A stretch of 35,910 nucleotides of DNA from Deltaproteobacteria bacterium (lineage in GTDB: Bacteria; Desulfobacterota; UBA8473). The translations under genes were made by a program, and so were the position numbers. The stretch lies in contig JAUXFK010000003.1 in the NCBI GenBank assembly GCA_030623035.1, positions 1 through 35,910 on the forward strand, in the 5' to 3' direction. A model generated the notes under the pieces. The model did not search any database and had not been told where the DNA came from. It saw only the letters and a list, made by a program, of their open reading frames with translations. Positions 9,444 through 18,486 of the stretch are shown in pieces. Within the stretch, counting starts at the first letter, position 1, and the number at the start of each line of letters is the position of its first letter.

Positions 9444-12400
9444 ATGATTGGTTCAGATCCTCTCTTTTTAGGTATCGATGTAGGTTCGGTTAGTGTCAAT
9501 ACAGTAATAATGAACCAAGAAAGGTCTGTTCTGGAAGAACACTATAACAGAACAATGGGGGATCCCATAGAAACTGTTAGAAGGGTTCTTACGGAAATAT
9601 TCTCTCGTATCAATAAAGATCAATTAAAAGCTGCCTCGATTACAGGAACAGCAGGTAAATTGGTAGCACAACTCATAGGGGCAACCCCTGTCAACGAAAT
9701 TATTGCACAGTCTAACTCTATAAACTATCTCTACCCCCAGGTAAGGACAGTTATTGAAATTGGAGGAGAAGACTCCAAGCTGATCTTACTTGAATCCGAT
9801 AATCTTCAAAACAAGGCGAAGATATTAGATTTTGCAATGAATACCATCTGCGCTGCCGGCACTGGATCCTTTCTCGATCAACAGGCCCATAGATTGGGTC
9901 TGAGCATTGTAGAGTTTAGCAAACTGGCATTAAAATCGAAAACCCCACCACGCATTGCCGGAAGGTGTAGTGTATTTGCTAAAACAGATATGATTCACTT
10001 ACAACAGTGTGCCACCCCCGACTTTGATATCGTTGCAGGGCTGTGTTATGCACTGGCAAGAAACTTTAAAGGTAATATTGGGAAAGGCAAGACTTTTACT
10101 CCTCCCATTTCATTTCAGGGTGGGGTAGCTGCCAATATCGGCATGAGAAAGGCATTCATCGACGTATTGGAATTGAGGGAACAGGACTTAATCATTCCAG
10201 AATATTTTGCATCAATGGGAGCAATTGGCTCTGTGATATCTACTATGGAAAATCCGGACACTCAAATAGTGTTCATTGGACCGGACAGGATCAATGGCTA
10301 TCTTGAATCCAACAAAGAAAAAGTTGTATTGCTCAGCCCTCTTTCACTTTCTTGTGAGCATAAAAGAAAAAACCCCCCACAAAACACCATTCATTCCATA
10401 TGTGAAAGAGTAGACAGGATTGACGCCTATTTAGGGATAGACGTAGGATCCATCAGTACAAACGTTGTGGTTATTGATAAAGACAAAAACCTTCTCTCAA
10501 AAAGATACCTGATGACTACAGGAAACCCCATAGAAGCAATAAGAAGGGGGCTGAAGGAGGTTGGCGAAGAGGTTGGCGACTTTGTAAACATACGAGGCGT
10601 AGGAACAACAGGCTCGGGCAGGTATTTGACAGGTGACTTTGCTGGTGCAGATATTGTAAGAAATGAGATAACTGCTCAAGCTACTGGGGCGATTCATTTG
10701 GATTCGAAAGTCGATACAATATTCGAAATCGGAGGTCAGGATTCAAAATATATTAGCATTAAAAACGGGGCAATCGTCGATTTTGAAATGAATAAGGTTT
10801 GTGCTGCCGGCACAGGATCTTTTTTGGAAGAACAGGCAGAAAAGTTAGGGATATCTATTAAGGATGAATTTGGAGAGTTAGCCTTAAACGCATCTTCGCC
10901 TGTTTCTCTTGGTGAACGCTGCACAGTATTTATGGAATCCGATCTGGTCCATCACCAACAGAGAGGAGCCGATAAAGACAACCTCGTTGCAGGGTTGAGT
11001 TATTCTATAGCGATTAACTATCTAAACAAGGTAGTAGGAGATAGAAAGGTAGGAAATCGTATATTCTTTCAAGGAGGAACGGCCTTCAACCTGAGTGTGG
11101 TAGCTTCCTTTGAAAAACTGCTAGGCAGACCCATTATAGTCCCTATGAACAATGAGGTTATGGGGGCTATAGGAGTGGCAATCCTTTCAATGGAGGCGGA
11201 CATAGAAGGTAAAAGTAATTTTAAAGGGTTCGATCTTAGCGAAAGAAGTTATGACCTTACTTCTTTTGAATGCAATGGTTGCCCAAATATGTGCGAGATT
11301 AGAAAACTCACCGTTAAAGGAGAAAGTCCCCTTTTCTATGGAAGCAGATGTGAAAAATATGAAGTAGATAAAAAGAAAAAGAAAGGGGATGATCTCCCGG
11401 ATCTTTTTGCCGAAAGGGAAGACCTTCTGCTCAATATTTGTCGAGAGGATAGCAAACAAGATGATAATGCCCCTGTAATAGGGATTCCCAGGATTCTCTT
11501 CTTCCATGAATTGCTTCCCCTATGGAAGTCGTTCTTCAATGGGTTGGGATTTAAGGTTGTCTTTACTGAAAACAGCAATAAAAAACTAATCCATCAGGGG
11601 GTTGAATGTTCTGTAGCTGAGACATGTTTCCCTATAAAGGTCTCTCACGGGCATATACTCGAACTGATAAACAGCGGTATTAAGAGGATATTCTTGCCAA
11701 GTATTATAAATATGAAAGAGACCAACCCTGATGTGGAACACAGTTTTAATTGCCCTTATGTACAATCCTTCCCATATACTGTCAAGTCTGCCATAAACTT
11801 TGAACAATACGGAGTGACGCTATTGCAACCCGTAATTCACCTTGGAAGAGGAAGGGACGGCATAAGGAAGGCGCTTTATAAGATGGCAAAGCAGCTACGG
11901 ATACCTTCTAAAGGTATCAAAGTTGCCCTTTCCAGGGCTTTTGAGATTCAGGATGTTTTTTATTCTAAACTAAAGATCCGTGGAGCAGAGGTTTTAGATA
12001 ATCTCAAAGAAGACCAGAAGGCTATGGTCATCGTAAGCAGGCCTTACAACGGTTTCGACACCGGCATCAATTTGAACCTGCCAAAGAAACTCAGAGATCT
12101 GGGGGTTCTTGCTATCCCATCAGATTATCTGCCTATAGAAGGCCCTGATATTAAAGATACCTGGGGACATATGTACTGGAAGTATGGACAGCGGATCTTA
12201 AGCGCAGCCCATATTATAAGAAACAGCCCTAATCTATATGCCATATACATCACCAATTTTGCATGCGGCCCCGATTCATTTATATTGCATTTCTTCAGGG
12301 AAAAACTAAAAGGAAAACCATACCTTCAAATAGAGATTGATGAGCACAGTGCAGATGTTGGAGCGATTACACGTCTTGAGGCCTTCCTCGATACATTGAA

Positions 12401-13664
12401 TAACGTCAAAAAAGATAGCACGATTAAAAAACAAAAAAAAGGATTGTTTACTTCTGTCGACAGTGCAAATAGCAGAAAGGTTTATATCCCTTATATGTCT
12501 GACCATGCAATTGTCCTCTCCGCTGCATTCGATGTCTGCGGAATACCCTCTGAACCAATGCCGGAATCCGACGAGATTACCCTGGAGCTGGGAAGGAAAT
12601 TTACTTCAGGTAGAGAGTGTTTTCCATGTATCCTTACTACCGGAAATATGGTAAGGCTATTAAAATCCCCTGACTTCGATCGTGAAAAAACCGCCTTCTT
12701 CATGCCGGCTGCCAATGGCCCATGTCGTTTTGGCCAGTATCACCGATTTCACCGTATGGTTCTCGACGAATTGGGTTTTGATGATATACCCATCTATGCC
12801 CTTAGCCAGGATGAGACCCTTTATCAAGAACTACAAAGCGCTGGTAAAAAGATAATCCGTCTGGCATGGCAGGGCATCATGGCTGTCGATATTATCGAGA
12901 AGAAACTGAGAGAGACAAGACCCTTTGAGAAAATTCCGGGAGAGACAGAAAGGGTATACCAGCATTGCTTACAAAGTTTTTCTGATGCGATCAGAAAAAA
13001 AGGAGGGCTACTTGAAACCTTAAAGGATGCACAGGCTGAATTCAACAAAATAGAACTAAATAACTCAATAAAGAAACCGATTATTGGTGTAGTGGGAGAG
13101 GTTTATGTCCGTTCAAATAAATTCAGCAATGAAAACATCATCTTAGAGATTGAAAGGCTTGGTGGAGAGGCATGGGTTCCTCCGTTTTCGGAATGGATAT
13201 TTTACGCAAACTTTACGTCCAAGATGAGGAGCATAAGAGATAAGAACTATAAGTGTTTATTCAGCACTTACTTTGCTGAATTCTTTCAAAAACTGGATGA
13301 ACATAGATTGGTAAAGGTATTTGACGGATCTCTTAAGAACCTTCGAGAGCCTTCTACCAGGCAATTACTGAAATACGCAAAACCCTATCTTGATCCTTCT
13401 TTTGAAGGCGAAACAATCGTTAGCATTGGAAAATCTGTGGACTTCTACAAAAAAGGAGTGAGCGGTCTTATAAATGTTATGCCATTTACCTGTATGCCAG
13501 GTACAATCGTAAGCGCTTTACTAAAGAGATATAGAGAGGATTATAACAATATCCCCGTTCTAAATATGGCCTTTGATGGACAAAAAACCACCAATACCCA
13601 GACTAGATTAGAGGCCTTCATCTATCAAGTCAGGCAGTATCAAGAACAGATGGAAAATAATTAA
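9444..13664 (+). CDS. Fused double CoA-enzyme activase plus dehydratase-like protein
   Basis: A 1406-residue fusion related to the ATP-dependent activators (HgdC/BcrA/BcrD, COG1924) and partner subunits of 2-hydroxyacyl-CoA dehydratases. Two ASKHA ATPase modules lie in tandem: FLGIDVGSVSVN near residue 8 and YLGIDVGSIS near 329. Each has the conserved cysteines that in characterised activators hold a bridging 4Fe-4S cluster (ICAAGTGSFL near 135 with GRCSVFAKTD near 172; VCAAGTGSFL near 452 with ERCTVFMESD near 490). A cysteine cluster CNGCPNMC near 609 starts a DUF2229-like part with VECSVAETCFPIKVSHGH, and the C-terminal third resembles the HgdB/COG3580-3581 family (GRECFPCILTTGN, FTCMPGTIVS). 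The substrate cannot be told from sequence; such fusions are seen in anaerobes. It stands alone, 57 bp after gpsA. Confidence 0.85.
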   Translation: MIGSDPLFLGIDVGSVSVNTVIMNQERSVLEEHYNRTMGDPIETVRRVLTEIFSRINKDQLKAASITGTAGKLVAQLIGATPVNEIIAQSNSINYLYPQVRTVIEIGGEDSKLILLESDNLQNKAKILDFAMNTICAAGTGSFLDQQAHRLGLSIVEFSKLALKSKTPPRIAGRCSVFAKTDMIHLQQCATPDFDIVAGLCYALARNFKGNIGKGKTFTPPISFQGGVAANIGMRKAFIDVLELREQDLIIPEYFASMGAIGSVISTMENPDTQIVFIGPDRINGYLESNKEKVVLLSPLSLSCEHKRKNPPQNTIHSICERVDRIDAYLGIDVGSISTNVVVIDKDKNLLSKRYLMTTGNPIEAIRRGLKEVGEEVGDFVNIRGVGTTGSGRYLTGDFAGADIVRNEITAQATGAIHLDSKVDTIFEIGGQDSKYISIKNGAIVDFEMNKVCAAGTGSFLEEQAEKLGISIKDEFGELALNASSPVSLGERCTVFMESDLVHHQQRGADKDNLVAGLSYSIAINYLNKVVGDRKVGNRIFFQGGTAFNLSVVASFEKLLGRPIIVPMNNEVMGAIGVAILSMEADIEGKSNFKGFDLSERSYDLTSFECNGCPNMCEIRKLTVKGESPLFYGSRCEKYEVDKKKKKGDDLPDLFAEREDLLLNICREDSKQDDNAPVIGIPRILFFHELLPLWKSFFNGLGFKVVFTENSNKKLIHQGVECSVAETCFPIKVSHGHILELINSGIKRIFLPSIINMKETNPDVEHSFNCPYVQSFPYTVKSAINFEQYGVTLLQPVIHLGRGRDGIRKALYKMAKQLRIPSKGIKVALSRAFEIQDVFYSKLKIRGAEVLDNLKEDQKAMVIVSRPYNGFDTGINLNLPKKLRDLGVLAIPSDYLPIEGPDIKDTWGHMYWKYGQRILSAAHIIRNSPNLYAIYITNFACGPDSFILHFFREKLKGKPYLQIEIDEHSADVGAITRLEAFLDTLNNVKKDSTIKKQKKGLFTSVDSANSRKVYIPYMSDHAIVLSAAFDVCGIPSEPMPESDEITLELGRKFTSGRECFPCILTTGNMVRLLKSPDFDREKTAFFMPAANGPCRFGQYHRFHRMVLDELGFDDIPIYALSQDETLYQELQSAGKKIIRLAWQGIMAVDIIEKKLRETRPFEKIPGETERVYQHCLQSFSDAIRKKGGLLETLKDAQAEFNKIELNNSIKKPIIGVVGEVYVRSNKFSNENIILEIERLGGEAWVPPFSEWIFYANFTSKMRSIRDKNYKCLFSTYFAEFFQKLDEHRLVKVFDGSLKNLREPSTRQLLKYAKPYLDPSFEGETIVSIGKSVDFYKKGVSGLINVMPFTCMPGTIVSALLKRYREDYNNIPVLNMAFDGQKTTNTQTRLEAFIYQVRQYQEQMENN

Positions 13665-13671
13665 AATATGT

Positions 13672-13948
13672 GTAACAGTTTAGCTTTTTTAAATTTTAGT
13701 TGCTTCAACGGTGGTCAAATTTTAACGCGTGCAACTGTTTGAACATCTTAGTGAGCGTTAAAAAAAACAGGGGGAAAGCCTTGTTGTTCTAGGATGTTAA
13801 TCATTCCAAAGCTTATCGGCTGAATTTAATAGCTGAATGCTGTTCTTTCTTTATGCTCTCTTAGATGCGAGTTCTGCACGGGTTAAAATTTGATTGCCGC
13901 TTTAGTGACCGATTTTTTTTGCTGAGGGAACTCAATAGCCATTTAATG
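13672..13948 (+). repeat. Family A hairpin MITE, copy A3, with mixed ends
   Basis: About 277 bp. The left outer end (GTAACAGTTTAGC) and the whole arm/centre match copy A2. To the right of the right arm (after 13892) it switches to the type in A1 and A4: a GTGACCGATTTTTTT tract, GCTGAGGGAACTCAATAGCC and ATTTA. The left inner GAACAG has decayed to AAACAG. It fills the gap between the activase gene and the PIN-TRAM gene. Confidence 0.85.
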
Positions 13949-14001
13949 TAAAATTTACTGACATTTGAAAAACGAGTATACATCTTATCGATTTTAAAAG
14001 G

Positions 14002-14012
14002 AAAGGAGGTGA
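14002..14012 (+). promoter_or_regulatory. Consensus ribosome binding site deciding a GTG start
   Basis: AAAGGAGGTGA is a near-perfect complement of the 16S rRNA 3' end, 7 nt before the GTG at 14020. It is the strongest Shine-Dalgarno in the window and fixes the start of the following gene. Confidence 0.8.
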
Positions 14013-14019
14013 TTGATAG

Positions 14020-15051
14020 GTGGGAACTACACTTTTGCGAGTTTTCCTGGTTTTATTCTGTTCCATTTGTGGTTATTATATTGTTTATGAATTTTTTGGC
14101 TCTTTATCCATGGCAATATTGGGAGCATTCGCAGGCCTGTTTATTTCTTCAACTGTAATTATTTTAGAGAAGAGCATTGTGAAATATCCGATGAGATCCA
14201 TAGTTGGGGGATGTATAGGGCTGATCATTGGTCTTATTATTGCAAATTTGTTTTCTTATGCATTTTTATTCGGATTACTCGGGGGACAGGTTCCCGGTCT
14301 TATAGTCCATATATTAACAAACTCCATTGTAGGTTATATCGGCCTGAGGGTGGGGAGCAAGAAAGGGGAGGAGCTCCAACTAGTTGATTTAACGACGTTT
14401 TATAAAAGGCATCCCGCTGCAGAGAGTATAAAAATCTTAGATACCAATGTTATTATAGATGGCAGAATAGCAGACATCTGTGAGACTGGATTCATTGAAG
14501 GGACATTTATCGTTCCCCATTTTATTCTCCATGAATTACAACTTATTGCCGATTCTTCTGATCCTATTAAGCGAACCAGAGGGAGGAGCGGCTTAGACAT
14601 ATTGGAAAGCATGCAAAAACAGGTTGATTTAGATGTGAGAATTATAGAGCAGGATTTTCCTAAGATAAAGGAGGTGGATGACAAGCTGGTAGCACTGGCT
14701 AAGGAAATGAAGGCAAAGGTCATTACAAATGATTTCAACCTCAACAAGGTAGCGCAGCTTCAAGGAGTATCCGTATTAAATATAAATCAATTGGCAAATG
14801 CCCTCAAGCCGGTCGTGCTTCCTGGAGAGGTTATGAATGTTCGGATACTGAAAGAAGGGAAGGAGTCGGGACAGGGGGTGGCATACCTCGATGACGGCAC
14901 AATGGTTGTGGTCGATAATGCGAAAAGATATGTAGGGAAAAAGGTCGAAGTATCTGTGACCAGTGTTCTACAAACTACTGCTGGAAGAATGATTTTTTCT
15001 GTCTTAAGAGAAGAAGCCTCCGATGGGATTGTACAGAATCTCGGTTATTAA
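14020..15051 (+). CDS. Membrane-anchored PIN-TRAM domain protein (YacL family)
   Basis: 343 aa. The N-terminal third has about four hydrophobic helices (up to near residue 110). A PIN nuclease-like domain follows (KILDTNVIIDGRIADICETG near 139-158, with further acidic residues at ELQL and in KVITNDFNLN). The TRAM-type RNA-binding C-terminus (GEVMNVRILKEGKESGQGVA, then GKKVEVSVTSVLQTTAGRM) completes the YacL architecture. The PIN acidic residues are present, so a membrane-linked RNase is plausible but untested. It begins with GTG behind a consensus ribosome binding site and precedes ispD, the same order seen in many Gram-positives. Confidence 0.88.
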   Translation: MGTTLLRVFLVLFCSICGYYIVYEFFGSLSMAILGAFAGLFISSTVIILEKSIVKYPMRSIVGGCIGLIIGLIIANLFSYAFLFGLLGGQVPGLIVHILTNSIVGYIGLRVGSKKGEELQLVDLTTFYKRHPAAESIKILDTNVIIDGRIADICETGFIEGTFIVPHFILHELQLIADSSDPIKRTRGRSGLDILESMQKQVDLDVRIIEQDFPKIKEVDDKLVALAKEMKAKVITNDFNLNKVAQLQGVSVLNINQLANALKPVVLPGEVMNVRILKEGKESGQGVAYLDDGTMVVVDNAKRYVGKKVEVSVTSVLQTTAGRMIFSVLREEASDGIVQNLGY

Positions 15052-15100
15052 ATGTTTGCAAAAGAGACAGGGTTTTAAAAGGTTCCAAAATGAGGAGTCG

Positions 15101-15784
15101 ATGAGGGTTGTTGTCCTGGTCCCCGCTGCAGGAATGGGAAAGAGAATGAGGCGCTGCATCAGTAAGCCATTTCTTCATATAGGGGGTAAAGCGATATTAG
15201 CCAGGACCCTTTTACAGTTTGAAGACTCAGACAGTGTTAACGAGGTTTATGTTATTATCTCTAAAATGGAGGAGCGTCGCTGTAAAGAAGAGATCATAGA
15301 AAAATACAATCTGAAAAAGGTGACTAAAATCGTTATCGGTGGTAATGAAAGGCAGGTTTCTGTTAAAAACGGTCTCGATGCAATTGAACAGGGCTGTGAT
15401 GTGGTGATGATACATGATGGCAACCGTCCATTTATTACCTCCCAGCTTATAGATGAATCGATATCAAAAACCATAGGGTACGGTGCAACTGTAGTCTCAA
15501 TTCCAGTAAAGGACACGGTTAAGGCCGTCTCTTCTGATGGGGAGATTATAGACACATTGGATCGAAAGAAACTCTGGCTTGCCCAGACCCCTCAGACTTT
15601 TCAATATGATATTATAAAAAAGGCATACGAAAATGCCTTTTTAAATAATCTGTCTTCTTATGATGATTCCTCTTTAGTGGAGCTTTTAGGGATAAAGGTT
15701 AGAACCATAATGGGTTCTTATAAGAACATTAAGATTACAACACCCGAGGATCTGATTATAGCTGAGGCCTTTCTGAAGGATTGA
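15101..15784 (+). CDS. ispD: 2-C-methyl-D-erythritol 4-phosphate cytidylyltransferase
   Basis: Third step of the MEP isoprenoid pathway, coupling MEP with CTP. The nucleotide-binding loop VPAAGMGKRMRR is at residues 6-17, followed by KPFLHIGGKAIL, VMIHDGNRPF (usually HDAARP; here DGNRP) and the C-terminal TTPEDLIIAEAFL. I chose ATG 15101 because GGAG lies 5 nt upstream and homology starts there; an upstream in-frame start at 15023 would overlap the previous gene. 227 aa, normal length. Confidence 0.93.
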   Translation: MRVVVLVPAAGMGKRMRRCISKPFLHIGGKAILARTLLQFEDSDSVNEVYVIISKMEERRCKEEIIEKYNLKKVTKIVIGGNERQVSVKNGLDAIEQGCDVVMIHDGNRPFITSQLIDESISKTIGYGATVVSIPVKDTVKAVSSDGEIIDTLDRKKLWLAQTPQTFQYDIIKKAYENAFLNNLSSYDDSSLVELLGIKVRTIMGSYKNIKITTPEDLIIAEAFLKD

Positions 15785-15796
15785 GAAGTCAATCCC

Positions 15797-16227
15797 TTAG
15801 TGCTCTAACTCGTAAATTCGGTGTCGTATTTTAGGTCAGAGTTCCGATCGTTGACCCGTCGGATTCGGGGGACCCTAAAGTGTAAAGTGCCTAAAGTGAG
15901 CTAAAGTGCCTAAAGTTAAAATATTCTAAGTGACTATTGAGTTAACTCCGAATAAAAGAAATTTCATGTTAATTATTAAAGGGATAGCATTATTAGAAAT
16001 TTATTGGACGCTCTCGTCTCTTATTTTTTAGAATCGAGACGTTACCCATAATGTTTTCGGAGCGAATTCAATAACCATTATATTATATTTTGATTTCATT
16101 CTTAAAATCCGCTCTGATTCTTGTCCTGTTTGCTTTATGGCTGTTTGCTCTAATCGAAGTTCCGTAATACATGACTAATGCTCTGAAAGCGTATCCCTTA
16201 ACTTTAGTTCACTTTAGGCACTTTAAA
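15797..16227 (+). repeat. Composite repeat B1 between ispD and ispF
   Basis: Three layers are visible. Bases 15797-15875 (flank F, starting GTGCTCTAACTCG) recur inverted at 18688-18764 with few changes. Then comes a MITE with termini of the TAAAGTGCCTAAAGTGAGC type (about 15880-15918 and inverted 16199-16224) and a core identical in orientation to that at 18528-18660. Inside that core sits a further insertion (15929-16085). No gene is present in this 466-bp gap. Confidence 0.85.
15929..16085. repeat. Nested 157-bp MITE inside B1, TA-flanked
   Basis: Comparison with the uninterrupted copy (ATATTCTATTTTG at about 18538) gives the borders: TA at 15927-15928 and TA at 16086-16087, consistent with a TA target duplication. 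Ends are inverted: GACTATTGAGTTAACTCCGA and, inverted, GGTTATTGAATTCGCTCCGA. An internal CGTCTC...GAGACG hairpin is present. The ends are of the same type as those of copies A1, A3 (right) and A4. Confidence 0.8.
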
Positions 16228-16250
16228 CTTTTAGGTATTAAGGCCGGTTT

Positions 16251-16730
16251 ATGAGAATAGGTTTTGGTTATGATGTCCATCAGTTGGTTGAAGGCAGGAA
16301 GCTTATATTAGGCGGAGTTGATATACCCTTTCATTTGGGGTTGCTGGGGCATTCTGATGGTGATGTTCTTCTTCATGCAATCTGTGATGCTATACTGGGG
16401 GCTATTGGAGCGGGGGATTTGGGGAAACATTTCCCTGAAAGCGATCTCAAGTTAAAAGGTATATGCAGCATGGAATTGCTCGGGGTGGTAAGAATCTTAA
16501 AAAAAGATAGAGGGTTCAGGATCAATAATATTGATTCTACAATCGTCGCCCAAAATCCTAAATTGGCGGATTATATTGACAGGATGGTTGAAAACATTGC
16601 CGGTGTTTTGGGTATGAATACCGGTAAAGTGAATGTGAAAGCCACAACTACAGAAGGGTTGGGGTTTGCTGGTAAGGGGGAGGGGATTGCTGCTTATGCA
16701 GTGGTTTTAGTAAGATCGATTGAAGATTAA
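16251..16730 (+). CDS. ispF: 2-C-methyl-D-erythritol 2,4-cyclodiphosphate synthase
   Basis: Fifth MEP-pathway step, releasing CMP to form the cyclic diphosphate. The zinc ligands lie in GYDVHQL (Asp8, His10) and LGHSDGDVLLHA (His42 region). The trimer/active-site segments GAGDLGKHFPE and TTEGLGFAGKGEGIAA are intact. Length 159 aa is standard. It directly follows the repeat B1; any transcript shared with ispD must cross about 470 bp of repeats. Confidence 0.97.
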   Translation: MRIGFGYDVHQLVEGRKLILGGVDIPFHLGLLGHSDGDVLLHAICDAILGAIGAGDLGKHFPESDLKLKGICSMELLGVVRILKKDRGFRINNIDSTIVAQNPKLADYIDRMVENIAGVLGMNTGKVNVKATTTEGLGFAGKGEGIAAYAVVLVRSIED

Positions 16731-16764
16731 AAGGCCCCTCTTCGAAGTCTTTTGTTGTAATATC

Positions 16765-16843
16765 GTATTATTTTAGCCTTATGAAACAGAAAGCACTGGC
16801 CAAGCTTCAACTGCAATCAAATTTTAAAAAGCTAAACTGTTAC
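16765..16843 (-). repeat. Collapsed family A copy A5 (ends without core)
   Basis: 79 bp between ispF and plsC. Read on the minus strand, it is the two outer ends of copy A2 (GTAACAGTTTAGC, and GTTGAAGCTTGGCCAGTGC through GGCTAAAATAATAC) joined with about 196 bp missing. The join is at TTTTTAAAATTTG, where A2 has short AT-rich similarity at both break points. It is either a deletion across the hairpin or a form that never received the core. Confidence 0.8.
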
Positions 16844-16876
16844 AAATTAATAAAGGGCATATAGTAGGTAACCGAT

Positions 16877-17581
16877 TTGCTTAGATCCATATACTTCTGG
16901 ATTGTTATTACCGTTATTACCATATTATACCTGCCTGTGGTAGCCTTGAGTCTCCCCTTCAACAAAAGGGGAAGGGTGACACGGTTTCATGTTAATACCT
17001 GGGGCGGGTTGTGTCTCTTTGCCAGTGGTGTGAAGCTTCGAGTAACCGGCATGGAGAACATTATTCAGGATAAACCTCAGATATTAATGTCAAACCACCA
17101 GAGTATGCATGATATTTTTGCATTATGTGCATTGCCGCTTTCCTATAAGTGGTTGGCAAAGAAGGAACTTTTTAAGGTTCCCATTTTCGGTTGCCTGTTG
17201 TACATGATAGGCTGTGTCAGTGTTGACAGGTTTAATCCCCAAAAGGCAAAAAAGGGCATGGATGCTGCTCAGGCTAAAATTCAAAGTGGGGCATCAATAA
17301 TGATCTTTCCCGAGGGAACGAGAAGTTATGATGGTAGACTGCAGCCTTTTAAAAAAGGTGGATTCCTGCTGGCCTTGAAGAAGAAAATCCCCATAGTCCC
17401 GATTACAATCAAAGGCAGCAATGAGATCATGAAGAAGGGGACTATGAAGGTTCATCCAGGAGATATAGATATTATAATTGATGAGCCGATAGAAACCAAA
17501 GATTTACGAGTTAGAGACAGGAGAGACCTTGTTCAAAAGGTTTATGATATAATCAGTAGAAATCTAGGTGAAGATGTCTGA
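16877..17581 (+). CDS. plsC: 1-acyl-sn-glycerol-3-phosphate acyltransferase
   Basis: Transfers an acyl chain to lysophosphatidate to make phosphatidate at the inner membrane. The HX4D motif is in NHQSMHD (near residue 73) and the EGTR motif in FPEGTRSYDGR (near 149). An N-terminal hydrophobic helix spans about residues 4-25. The start is TTG at 16877, needed to include that helix; its ribosome binding site is weak, so the start is the least certain part. 234 aa. It acts downstream of the G3P made by GpsA. Confidence 0.92.
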   Translation: MLRSIYFWIVITVITILYLPVVALSLPFNKRGRVTRFHVNTWGGLCLFASGVKLRVTGMENIIQDKPQILMSNHQSMHDIFALCALPLSYKWLAKKELFKVPIFGCLLYMIGCVSVDRFNPQKAKKGMDAAQAKIQSGASIMIFPEGTRSYDGRLQPFKKGGFLLALKKKIPIVPITIKGSNEIMKKGTMKVHPGDIDIIIDEPIETKDLRVRDRRDLVQKVYDIISRNLGEDV

Positions 17582-17634
17582 ATATTAAATCCCCTTAAAA
17601 GCGATGCTTGATATGGTTTTAAAAGGATGCTTTA

Positions 17635-18465
17635 ATGACGGTTCCCCATGCGATTATCTTAGGAATTCTTCAGGGGCTGACGGAATTTTTGCCTGTAAGT
17701 AGCTCAGGACATTTGGTTATTGCGCAGCATTATTTAACGGGATTTAATCAGCCGGGGATCCTATTCGATGTTATGTTTCATATGGGGACGCTATTCGCAG
17801 TTCTGATATACTACAAAAAGGATATCTTCCTTATTTTAAAGTCAATCTTCGATGGGTTTCATGTCCGGCGAGGGTATAAAGATAAAGACTGTGATATATA
17901 TAGATCACAGCGAAGATTTGCGTTATTGATTGTTGTGGGGACTCTTCCCACAATTGCAGTCGGGTTTTTATTTAGGGATCATGTTGGGATTTTATTCGAT
18001 TCTGTTAAGTTCACTGCGTCCATGTTAATTGTAACAGGCATACTTCTGGCTTTTGCGGATCGTATCAAGGTAAAAAAGCGAGATGTAAAAGCCTTAACCC
18101 TTAAGGATTCTCTTCTCATTGGCTTCGTTCAGGGGCTCTCGATTACACCCGGTATTTCTCGGTCAGGTTCTACAATCGCTACAGGCCTGTTCAGAGGGAT
18201 TGATGGTGAAGAAGCTGCAAGATTTTCTTTTTTGCTTTCAATCCCAGCCATTCTGGGAGCAACAGCACTGGAAATTCCGGAAATCTTACACATTAAGGCT
18301 GGTGATATCCTGGCCTGTACAATTGGTACTTTTACTGCTATGATAACAGGTATCCTGGCCATACGGTTTTTTATCAGGATATTAAAGCAGCAAAAGTTAA
18401 GATACTTTGCTTATTATTGTTGGGGTCTTGGATCAATGGTTATACTGCTTAATTTTTTATCATAG
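17635..18465 (+). CDS. uppP: Undecaprenyl-diphosphate phosphatase
   Basis: Integral membrane BacA/UppP phosphatase that recycles the C55 lipid carrier for peptidoglycan and LPS. Signatures: GILQGLTEFLPVSSSGHL near residues 10-27 and GLSITPGISRSGSTIATGLF near 165-184, containing the conserved Glu, Ser, and Arg residues. At least seven hydrophobic helices; 276 aa. It follows ispF (isoprenoid precursor) and plsC, an envelope-lipid grouping. Confidence 0.97.
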   Translation: MTVPHAIILGILQGLTEFLPVSSSGHLVIAQHYLTGFNQPGILFDVMFHMGTLFAVLIYYKKDIFLILKSIFDGFHVRRGYKDKDCDIYRSQRRFALLIVVGTLPTIAVGFLFRDHVGILFDSVKFTASMLIVTGILLAFADRIKVKKRDVKALTLKDSLLIGFVQGLSITPGISRSGSTIATGLFRGIDGEEAARFSFLLSIPAILGATALEIPEILHIKAGDILACTIGTFTAMITGILAIRFFIRILKQQKLRYFAYYCWGLGSMVILLNFLS

Positions 18466-18486
18466 TACACGCATTCTTAAATATGA

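Noticed and set aside
15880..16227. Tandem AAAGTGCCTAAAGTGAGC units as a possible CRISPR array
   Set aside because: Units occur only as terminal inverted repeats of a MITE, with no regular spacers and no cas genes.
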